This document shows positions 7,141 through 12,075 of a DNA stretch of 12,075 bases, in pieces. This DNA is from an uncultured Desulfobulbus sp. (lineage in GTDB: Bacteria > Desulfobacterota > Desulfobulbia > Desulfobulbales > Desulfobulbaceae): positions 1 through 12,075 of the forward strand of contig CAMNHX010000009.1 of NCBI GenBank assembly GCA_946539945.1, in the 5' to 3' direction. The notes beneath the pieces are model-generated. The model worked only from the letters and a program-made list of their open reading frames with translations, searched no databases and had not been told where the DNA came from. How positions within the stretch are numbered: the stretch's first letter is position 1; the number at the start of each line of letters is the position of its first letter. Made by a program: the position numbers and the translations under genes.

Positions 7141-7683
7141 TTATTTCTTGCCGCCAGCCTTACCGACCTTTCTGGCCACATACTCACCCGCATACCTAAT
7201 GCCTTTGCCTTTATACGGTTCAGGCGGACGTACTGCGCGAATGCGAGCCGCAGTCAAACCAACCAGTTCCTTATCAATGCCTTGCACAGTAATCGCATTG
7301 TCTTTGCTAACTTCACCGCTAATACCTGCCGGCAAAAGAAAAGCAACCGGATTGGAATACCCAACATTCAAAGTCAGGGTAGAACCACTCATACTTGCCC
7401 TATACCCTACTCCTTCAACGGTCAGAACACGGGAAAATCCTTCGCTGACACCCACAATCATGTTATGGATAAGGCTACGGGTCATGCCCCAGTATGCCAT
7501 TACCTGCTTACTGGTTCCTTTAGGTTTGCAGACAATCTGGTTATCTGCAACTTCAACCTGCATTTCAGGACGCAAATCACGCTCGAGTATTCCCTTTTTG
7601 CCTGTTACCTTGATATGCGTACCCTTCACTTCCACTGTCACCCCATTTGGAATGGAAACGGGCTGCTTGCCTATTCTGGACAT
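7141..7683 (-). CDS. rplF: 50S ribosomal protein L6
   Basis: L6 lies near the sarcin-ricin loop and the GTPase-associated centre of the 50S. The 180-residue product is of standard length and has two similar alpha/beta domains. It begins MSRIGKQPVSIPNGVTVEV, has the domain junction around SLIHNMIVGVSEGFSRVLTVEGVGYRA (about 70-96), and carries the C-terminal signature PPEPYKGKGIRYAGE at about 153-167, ending in a Lys/Gly-rich tail. The ATG at 7681-7683 is preceded by AAGGTGA, an excellent ribosome binding site. It lies between rpsH (32-base gap) and rplR, as in all spc operons. Confidence 0.99.
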   Translation of the reverse strand: MSRIGKQPVSIPNGVTVEVKGTHIKVTGKKGILERDLRPEMQVEVADNQIVCKPKGTSKQVMAYWGMTRSLIHNMIVGVSEGFSRVLTVEGVGYRASMSGSTLTLNVGYSNPVAFLLPAGISGEVSKDNAITVQGIDKELVGLTAARIRAVRPPEPYKGKGIRYAGEYVARKVGKAGGKK

Positions 7684-7715
7684 ACTGTCACCTTACTCTT
7701 TGAACTTTCCGTGAG

Positions 7716-8114
7716 TTACCATACCTCGCAGAGGAGTTCGCCTCCGATGTTTTCCCTGCGCGCCGCCCTGTCTGTCATGACGCCACGAGAGGTAGTCAAC
7801 ACCGCAATACCCAGTCCGCTCATAACCTTGGGTATCTTTGTACTGGCAGTGTACTGCCTGCGGCCAGGCTTGCTTACCCGACGAATTCCAGTGATGACCT
7901 GTTCATTATGCGGACCGTACTTTAACTGGATTTTCAATACACCCTGCGGTCCCTCGTTCACTACCTGAAAGTCCTCAATATATCCTTCATTCTTGAGTAC
8001 TTTGGCAACGCTCACCTTTAATGTGGAGAGAGGCATATCAACTGACTGGAAACGGGCCTTGCTGGCGTTCCTGATTCTGGTCAGCATATCCGCCAAAGGA
8101 TCATTCATCGACAT
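7716..8114 (-). CDS. rpsH: 30S ribosomal protein S8
   Basis: S8 binds the central domain of 16S rRNA, and in E. coli it represses spc translation. From the ATG at 8112-8114 the product is 132 residues. It opens [17 protein letters not shown], almost identical in pattern to E. coli [17 protein letters not shown], and the conserved C-terminal block is [28 protein letters not shown] eight bases upstream favours this ATG over the second ATG two codons later. The frame is open further upstream but has no ribosome binding site and no family match there. I see no obvious S8-binding mimic in the 65-base rpsN-rpsH gap, though a structural search would be needed to exclude one. Confidence 0.98.
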   Translation of the reverse strand: MSMNDPLADMLTRIRNASKARFQSVDMPLSTLKVSVAKVLKNEGYIEDFQVVNEGPQGVLKIQLKYGPHNEQVITGIRRVSKPGRRQYTASTKIPKVMSGLGIAVLTTSRGVMTDRAARRENIGGELLCEVW

Positions 8115-8179
8115 GGAAAGTGTCCTCAAATATTGATTCAATCCCTGTTGAAACCAAACAGACCAATGACCGGCAGGTT

Positions 8180-8365
8180 TTACCAACTGGATTTGGTCAC
8201 GCCAGTAATTTCACCCTGGGAGGCCAGTTTGCGGAAACACAAACGGCACATACCAAATTTGCGGTAATAAGCACGGGCACGGCCACACAGGGGACAACGA
8301 TTATAGGCTCTCACTGCAAATTTTGGTTTACGACTTGCTTTACACATCAAAGATTTCTTTGCCAC
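8180..8365 (-). CDS. rpsN: 30S ribosomal protein S14, zinc-binding type (type Z)
   Basis: S14 is in the 30S head, next to S3 and S10. The 61-residue product is the short zinc form (E. coli's zinc-free S14 is about 100 residues). Ligands are Cys24 and Cys27 (RCPLCGRA) and Cys40 and Cys43 ([10 protein letters not shown]), the exact positions known in Thermus S14. The end [10 protein letters not shown] is typical. The start is GTG at 8363-8365, with AAGGAG eight bases upstream, which makes it secure. The gene lies between rplE (32-base gap) and rpsH, the normal spc location. Confidence 0.98.
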   Translation of the reverse strand: MAKKSLMCKASRKPKFAVRAYNRCPLCGRARAYYRKFGMCRLCFRKLASQGEITGVTKSSW

Positions 8366-8397
8366 GATATATTCTCCTTTCGGGTTCTGCTGCGCAC

Positions 8398-8940
8398 TTA
8401 CTTTTTGCGGAAAGGTATGCCAAATGCATCCAACAGGGCGCGTGCATACTCATCATTTTTGGCGCTGGTCACAATGGTTATGTTCAGCCCGCGGATTTTT
8501 TCAATGGTATCGTAATCTATCTCGGGAAAAATGATGTGTTCGGTAATTCCCATAGAAAAGTTACCACGCCCATCAAAACCTTTGGCAGAGATTCCACGAA
8601 AATCGCGCACTCGCGGCAAAGCGATATTAATCAGTTTTGACAAGAAATCGTACATACGCTCATGTCGTAAGGTTACGCAAACACCTATCGGCATTCCTTG
8701 GCGCAGCTTGAAAGTTGCAATGGATTTCTTGGCTCTCGTCACAATAGCCTTTTGCCCGGCGATACGTGTCAACTCCTCGGCAGCCTGATCGACAACTTTC
8801 GGATTTTGCACAGCCTCGCCTAACCCCATGTTGAGAACTATCTTCTCAATTCTGGGAATTTCCATGACATTTTTAATGCCAAGTTTCTGCTGCAGCTCGG
8901 TCTTCAGCTGAGTATCATACAACTCTTTTAAGCTTCCCAT
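8398..8940 (-). CDS. rplE: 50S ribosomal protein L5
   Basis: L5 binds 5S rRNA in the central protuberance and contacts P-site tRNA. From the ATG at 8938-8940 the product is 180 residues, standard for the family. It opens [20 protein letters not shown], then has the [20 protein letters not shown] block at about 28-47, the [18 protein letters not shown] segment, [20 protein letters not shown], and [20 protein letters not shown] near the end. TTGAGGT lies upstream of this ATG. The frame remains open for 40 codons upstream, but that stretch runs through the end of rplX and does not resemble L5. The gap to rplX is 19 bases. Confidence 0.98.
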   Translation of the reverse strand: MGSLKELYDTQLKTELQQKLGIKNVMEIPRIEKIVLNMGLGEAVQNPKVVDQAAEELTRIAGQKAIVTRAKKSIATFKLRQGMPIGVCVTLRHERMYDFLSKLINIALPRVRDFRGISAKGFDGRGNFSMGITEHIIFPEIDYDTIEKIRGLNITIVTSAKNDEYARALLDAFGIPFRKK

Positions 8941-8959
8941 GAAATTCAACCTCAACCCA

Positions 8960-9298
8960 TTATTTCTTGGGTGTCTCAATTGTAGCCTGACACTTTTTGC
9001 AAATCCTAACCTTACTGCCATCGTCAAGCAGCTTGATCCCAGTCCGCACAGTCGCAGCACATTCGGGACAAACCAGCATCACGTTGGAAACAGCAATACC
9101 GGATTCACGCTCAATAATCTGACCGGGCTGATTCGGGTCACGGGATTTTTGATGCTTCTTGATCATATTGAGATGTTCGACCACGACCAAACGACCAGCC
9201 TCTTCAAACCGAAGCACCTTTCCAACTCTGCCTTTGTCCTTGCCTGAAATCACTTCAACCTTATCGTTGACCTTTAGCCTAGTACGCCCCTGACCCAT
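8960..9298 (-). CDS. rplX: 50S ribosomal protein L24 with four-cysteine motif
   Basis: L24 is an assembly-initiator protein of the 50S, located near the tunnel exit. From the ATG at 9296-9298 the product is 112 residues. The KOW motif region ([20 protein letters not shown] at 10-29) is clear, followed by NMIKKHQKS and [10 protein letters not shown]. Two CxxC pairs, Cys77/Cys80 (CPEC) and Cys100/Cys103 (CKKC), probably form a zinc ribbon; E. coli L24 lacks them, but other bacteria have this variant. AGAGGT precedes the ATG. The open frame nine codons further upstream is not family-like. It lies between rplN (37-base gap) and rplE. Confidence 0.98.
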   Translation of the reverse strand: MGQGRTRLKVNDKVEVISGKDKGRVGKVLRFEEAGRLVVVEHLNMIKKHQKSRDPNQPGQIIERESGIAVSNVMLVCPECAATVRTGIKLLDDGSKVRICKKCQATIETPKK

Positions 9299-9336
9299 AA
9301 TTCTACCTCTGCACTTTTCAAACATATTTTATACGC

Positions 9337-9705
9337 TTACAGTACTTCGGGCGCAAGCGAAATAATTTTCATAAACCCTAGGCTACGAAGCTCACGGGCA
9401 ACCGGTCCAAAAATACGTGTACCAATAGGGTCTCCACCGCTGGTTAACAAAACAGCCGCATTCTCGTCAAATTTGACTAAAGTATCCTCTGGACGGGAAA
9501 GTGGGGCAACGGTGCGAACCACAACAGCATTGAGCACATCGCCTTTCTTTACCTTTGCATGGGGAATGGTTTCTTTAACAGTCACAACAATAATATCCCC
9601 AATACTGGCATACCGTTTTCTCGTGCCGCCCAAGACACGGATACACAACACTCGCCGAGCGCCAGAATTATCTGCCACGTTCAAAACAGTTTCTGTCTGA
9701 ATCAT
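9337..9705 (-). CDS. rplN: 50S ribosomal protein L14
   Basis: L14 is at the subunit interface, where it forms bridges with 16S rRNA and is a binding site for the silencing factor RsfS. From the ATG at 9703-9705 the product is 122 residues, exactly the family length. It opens [20 protein letters not shown] and has the signature [21 protein letters not shown] at about 54-74, then NAAVLL and [13 protein letters not shown]. The open frame continues 13 codons upstream, but MIQ is the universal start, and AGAGGT and GGTGG stretches precede it. The 45-base gap to rpsQ marks the traditional boundary between the S10 and spc operons; I see no clear promoter there. Confidence 0.99.
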   Translation of the reverse strand: MIQTETVLNVADNSGARRVLCIRVLGGTRKRYASIGDIIVVTVKETIPHAKVKKGDVLNAVVVRTVAPLSRPEDTLVKFDENAAVLLTSGGDPIGTRIFGPVARELRSLGFMKIISLAPEVL

Positions 9706-9750
9706 GATTCCACCGACCTCTTCCTGAATCTGCACTGCACTCAATGAATA

Positions 9751-10011
9751 TCAGGCCACTCGCTCAAGCACTGACCGCACCAACCAACGTTTCCTTTTTG
9801 ACAGTGGGCGGCATTCCTCGATAAGAACACTATCCCCTACCTGGCATTGGTTGGCTGTATCATGAGCCATATATTTTACCCGCTGATGTACATATTTTCT
9901 GTAGAGTTTATGCGGAACTTTACGTTCAACCAAAACGACAACAGTTTTTTCCATACTGTTGCTCACTACCACACCCCGACGTGTCTTCTTCACATGTTGT
10001 GTATTATTCAT
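9751..10011 (-). CDS. rpsQ: 30S ribosomal protein S17
   Basis: S17 is an early-assembling 30S protein with an OB-fold that binds 16S rRNA. The 86 residues are typical. The fold begins with [20 protein letters not shown] at about 12-31, continues with the [17 protein letters not shown] loop, and ends with [20 protein letters not shown], all family landmarks. The ATG at 10009-10011 has AGGT seven bases upstream, a modest ribosome binding site. It is the last gene of the classical S10 operon and follows rpmC after 33 bases. Confidence 0.99.
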   Translation of the reverse strand: MNNTQHVKKTRRGVVVSNSMEKTVVVLVERKVPHKLYRKYVHQRVKYMAHDTANQCQVGDSVLIEECRPLSKRKRWLVRSVLERVA

Positions 10012-10044
10012 TGCAAACCTATTATGCGATGGCTGGCAGTGCTG

Positions 10045-10236
10045 TTACTGCTGTTTTTCTTTCTGGGTCAAAAAGGTCTGAACTCGAGCAATATCCCTTT
10101 TCAGACGAGAAAGTTGCGCCGGGTTATCCAAACGCCGGATACTATGCTGAAAGCGCAGTTTAAAAAGTGATTCACGTAACTCTTTATCCTTCGCTCGCAG
10201 TTCCTCTACAGAGAGTTCATGAAATTTTTGGCTCAT
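10045..10236 (-). CDS. rpmC: 50S ribosomal protein L29
   Basis: L29 is a two-helix protein at the tunnel exit, adjacent to L23, near where trigger factor and the signal recognition particle dock. The 63 residues are typical. Helix one is in [20 protein letters not shown], followed by [20 protein letters not shown] and [11 protein letters not shown]. The ATG at 10234-10236 overlaps the rplP stop as ATGA, so translation is probably coupled; GAGTGA inside the end of rplP may serve as its ribosome binding site. The rplP-rpmC-rpsQ order is universal. Confidence 0.98.
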   Translation of the reverse strand: MSQKFHELSVEELRAKDKELRESLFKLRFQHSIRRLDNPAQLSRLKRDIARVQTFLTQKEKQQ

Positions 10237-10649
10237 ATGCTTTCACTCTTGCTGACAATCGTCGTGGGGAACGGTAACTTGTAACTTGCCAGACGTAATG
10301 CTTCAACTGCAAGTTCAGCCGGAATTCCCTTCAATTCGTACAGAACCTTGCCCGGCTTGATAACCGCAACCCAATGATCCGGCACACCTTTCCCTTTTCC
10401 CATACGTGTCTCCGCAGGTTTTTTGGTAATTGGCTTATCCGGGAAGACGCGAATCCACAAAGCACCACCGCGACGCACCTTTCTGTTGATAGCAATACGA
10501 GCCGCCTCAATCTGCTGGGCAGTCATTTTGCCGCAACTGGTCGCTTTCAAGGCAAAATCGCCAAAACTGATGTCTTCACCACGTTGCGCGACACCACGCA
10601 TCCGCCCCTTGAACTGTTTTCTATGTTTAACCTTACGAGGGCTTAACAT
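10233..10649 (-). CDS. rplP: 50S ribosomal protein L16
   Basis: L16 is a late-assembly 50S protein that helps position A-site tRNA and is needed for peptidyl transfer. The 138-residue product is of standard length. It opens [19 protein letters not shown] and has the central blocks [20 protein letters not shown] (about 48-67) and [20 protein letters not shown] (69-88). Arg82 in that loop corresponds to E. coli Arg81, the residue hydroxylated by YcfD there; no such enzyme is in this window. AGAGGA precedes the ATG by seven bases. Its stop overlaps the rpmC start. Confidence 0.99.
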   Translation of the reverse strand: MLSPRKVKHRKQFKGRMRGVAQRGEDISFGDFALKATSCGKMTAQQIEAARIAINRKVRRGGALWIRVFPDKPITKKPAETRMGKGKGVPDHWVAVIKPGKVLYELKGIPAELAVEALRLASYKLPFPTTIVSKSESI

Positions 10650-10694
10650 GTGCTTTTCCTCTTCAAATAAACAAGTCCATTACCCTGCCACAGC

Positions 10695-11369
10695 CTACGC
10701 TGCTACTGACTGTGCCTCGCCTTGAACTGCAGCTTCACGGGCGTCAGCCAGTATTTCACCTTTGAATATCCATACCTTGACGCCAATAATGCCATAGGTA
10801 GTGCGAGCCTCGGCAAGACCGTAATCAATGTCTGCCCGTAATGTATGCAAAGGAACCCGTCCTTCCTTGAACCACTCGGTTCTCGACATCTCTGCGCCGC
10901 CTAGTCTGCCAGAGCAGGAGACCTTGATGCCTTGGGCTCCGAAACGTAGCGCGGAATTGATTGCCTTTTTCATTGCACGGCGGAACGCAATACGCTTTTC
11001 CAACTGTTGGGCGATGCTTTCTGCAACCAACTGTGCATCCGCTTCGGGCCGCCGAACTTCCTGAATATCAATGAGAAAGGGGCGCTTGAACTCCTGATCC
11101 AAGTTCTTCTTCAGATTTTCTATTTCAGCACCTTTTTTCCCTATAATAATACCAGGACGGGCTGCAAATAGCTTCACTTTAACCTTATCGCCCGTACGCT
11201 CAACCATAATTTGAGAGATACCGGCATGGTACAGCCTCTTTTTGAGATAGGCGCGTACCTTTTGATCTTCATGCAGATTTGCTGCATAGTCCTTATCCGC
11301 ATACCATACCGATTCCCACGACCGTGTTATATTAAGCCGCAAACCGATAGGATTAACTTTCTGCCCCAA
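10695..11369 (-). CDS. rpsC: 30S ribosomal protein S3, TTG start
   Basis: S3 lies at the mRNA entry channel and contributes to helicase activity of the ribosome. The 224 residues fall in the normal range. It opens [20 protein letters not shown], has a KH type II domain with the GKKG loop at 77-80 ([16 protein letters not shown]), and the C-terminal domain with [20 protein letters not shown] around 129-148 and the [10 protein letters not shown] signature at 196-205. Arg130 and Arg131 lie where E. coli has its helicase-associated arginines. The start is TTG at 11367-11369, backed by a strong GGAGGA at 11374-11379. It follows rplV after 50 bases. Confidence 0.98.
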   Translation of the reverse strand: MGQKVNPIGLRLNITRSWESVWYADKDYAANLHEDQKVRAYLKKRLYHAGISQIMVERTGDKVKVKLFAARPGIIIGKKGAEIENLKKNLDQEFKRPFLIDIQEVRRPEADAQLVAESIAQQLEKRIAFRRAMKKAINSALRFGAQGIKVSCSGRLGGAEMSRTEWFKEGRVPLHTLRADIDYGLAEARTTYGIIGVKVWIFKGEILADAREAAVQGEAQSVAA

Positions 11370-11373
11370 GATG

Positions 11374-11379
11374 TCCTCC
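11374..11379 (-). promoter_or_regulatory. Shine-Dalgarno GGAGGA fixing the rpsC TTG start
   Basis: The minus strand reads CGGAGGACATC and then TTG GGG CAG AAA, which encodes the invariant MGQKVNP opening. The strong ribosome binding site supports TTG initiation. Confidence 0.85.
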
Positions 11380-11419
11380 GTGTACTTCGGATAAATTATG
11401 GATCACTGTGGTGTCCTTA

Positions 11420-11752
11420 TTACTTTTCGTCGACGACCACTGTAATGTGGCTTGAACGCTTCAGAATACGATTTGCTCTCCCCTGCGCACGTGGACTGAA
11501 ACGCTTCAACATCGGTCCACCATCAATCAATATTTGTTTGATGTACAACGTATCAACGTCCACAGTGTCAAGCTGATCTGCATTGGCCACTGCTGATTCA
11601 ACAACCTTACGGAGAATAGTCGCAGCTTTTTTGGGCATAAAGCGCAATGTCGTCAACGCTTCCTCTGCGTCCATGCCACGTATGACATCGGCAACAAGAC
11701 GAGCCTTTTGAGGAGATATACGTATATACTTTGCAACGGCTTTAACTTCCAT
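11420..11752 (-). CDS. rplV: 50S ribosomal protein L22
   Basis: L22 lines the peptide exit tunnel with a long beta-hairpin. The 110 residues match the family. It opens [20 protein letters not shown] and has [20 protein letters not shown], then VESAVANA. The hairpin runs from [20 protein letters not shown] (about 78-97) to [13 protein letters not shown]. Met81-Leu-Lys83 sits at the place of the E. coli Met-Lys-Arg tip, where changes alter macrolide response; no insertion or deletion is seen here. AGAGGA lies upstream of the ATG. It follows rpsS after 15 bases. Confidence 0.99.
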   Translation of the reverse strand: MEVKAVAKYIRISPQKARLVADVIRGMDAEEALTTLRFMPKKAATILRKVVESAVANADQLDTVDVDTLYIKQILIDGGPMLKRFSPRAQGRANRILKRSSHITVVVDEK

Positions 11753-11767
11753 GTTGTCTTCCTCTTC

Positions 11768-12040
11768 TTATCTGGCCTTTTTATCGGAGGCATGGCCGTA
11801 GTAAGTCCTGGTCGGTGAAAACTCACCCAATTTATGACCTACCATGTTTTCCGTTACATACACTGGGATAAACTTGTTGCCATTATGCACTGCAAAGGTC
11901 AGTCCAACCATTTCCGGAATTATGTCAGAACGACGTGACCACGTCTTGATCACCTTCCGCGAACCGCTTTCCTGTGCAGCTTCCACTTTACGTAACAGAT
12001 GATCATCCACAAATGGCCCTTTTTTAATGGAACGTGCCAT
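11768..12040 (-). CDS. rpsS: 30S ribosomal protein S19
   Basis: S19 is in the 30S head, pairs with S13, and takes part in intersubunit bridges. The 90-residue product is of standard length. It opens [20 protein letters not shown], then [21 protein letters not shown], and the signature [24 protein letters not shown] at about 57-80 is intact. The ATG at 12038-12040 has GGAGA upstream. It lies between rplB and rplV, as in every S10 operon. Confidence 0.99.
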   Translation of the reverse strand: MARSIKKGPFVDDHLLRKVEAAQESGSRKVIKTWSRRSDIIPEMVGLTFAVHNGNKFIPVYVTENMVGHKLGEFSPTRTYYGHASDKKAR

Positions 12041-12057
12041 AATTTTGTTCTCCGCTA

Positions 12058-12075
12058 CTAATTCCGTTTCTTGAC
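12058..12075 (-). CDS. rplB: 50S ribosomal protein L2, last five codons (partial)
   Basis: Just upstream of rpsS the minus strand reads five codons, V-K-K-R-N, followed by two TAG stops in a row (12058-12060 and 12055-12057). A short basic C-terminus ending a few bases before rpsS is what rplB shows in the S10 operon (E. coli L2 ends VRRRSK). The identification rests mainly on gene order, because only 18 bases are visible. Confidence 0.7.
   Translation of the reverse strand, partial: VKKRN

Noticed and set aside
6802..7968. A 388-codon open frame on the plus strand, antisense to rplR, rplF and rpsH
   Set aside because: It runs across three well-supported genes and their gaps, has no recognisable domain, and its His/Cys/Asn/Thr/Phe-rich composition is what the reverse complement of these genes gives. 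Its length is unusual, but I see no ribosome binding site or other support.
9299..9336. Possible promoter in the rplN-rplX gap (TATAAA with TTGCGC 17 bases upstream)
   Set aside because: The -10 part is good, but the -35 matches only three of six positions and lies inside rplN. A+T-rich spacers often contain such a -10 match.
1..12075. Mobile elements, CRISPR arrays, tRNAs, defence or other novel systems
   Set aside because: Every stretch is accounted for by conserved translation, secretion and transcription genes with gaps of at most 73 bases. No repeats, foreign genes or unexplained frames were found.

Overview
The window is one uninterrupted run of ribosomal-protein, translation, secretion and transcription genes, all on the minus strand: the downstream half of the S10 operon, the whole spc operon and nearly all of the alpha operon. 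In transcription order (right to left) it holds the last codons of rplB, then rpsS-rplV-rpsC-rplP-rpmC-rpsQ (S10 part), rplN-rplX-rplE-rpsN-rpsH-rplF-rplR-rpsE-rpmD-rplO-secY-map (spc part), and infA-rpmJ-rpsM-rpsK-rpsD-rpoA-rplQ (alpha part; rplQ is cut by the window edge). That is 24 complete genes and 2 partial ones. No gap exceeds 73 bases. There are no tRNAs, rRNAs, mobile elements, CRISPR arrays, repeats or foreign-looking genes.

The organism is a bacterium with about half G+C. A one-piece RpoA with a normal alpha-CTD, the joined S10-spc-alpha order, secY followed directly by map without adk, and zinc-type S14, S4, L36 and L24 suggest a deltaproteobacterium in the broad sense (Desulfobacterota, for example relatives of Desulfovibrio or Desulfarculus). 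RpoA and SecY look most like that group. This placement is from protein resemblance recalled by eye and is moderate at best.

The products work together. The S and L proteins assemble into the 30S and 50S subunits. IF-1 acts in initiation. SecY is the membrane channel for exported and membrane proteins. Methionine aminopeptidase trims nascent N-termini. RpoA seeds assembly of RNA polymerase. Short spacers and three stop/start overlaps (rplP/rpmC, rpmD/rplO, rplO/secY) suggest polycistronic, partly coupled translation.

Details that stand out are four TTG start codons (rpsC, rpsE, rpsM, rpsD) and two GTG starts (rpsN, map); a near-consensus promoter in the map-infA gap that would give infA and the alpha genes their own transcription start; an IF-1 with an unusual basic tail; and a cluster of cysteine-bearing zinc-type ribosomal proteins. 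I found no previously undescribed system. This is a conserved housekeeping region with a few modest oddities.
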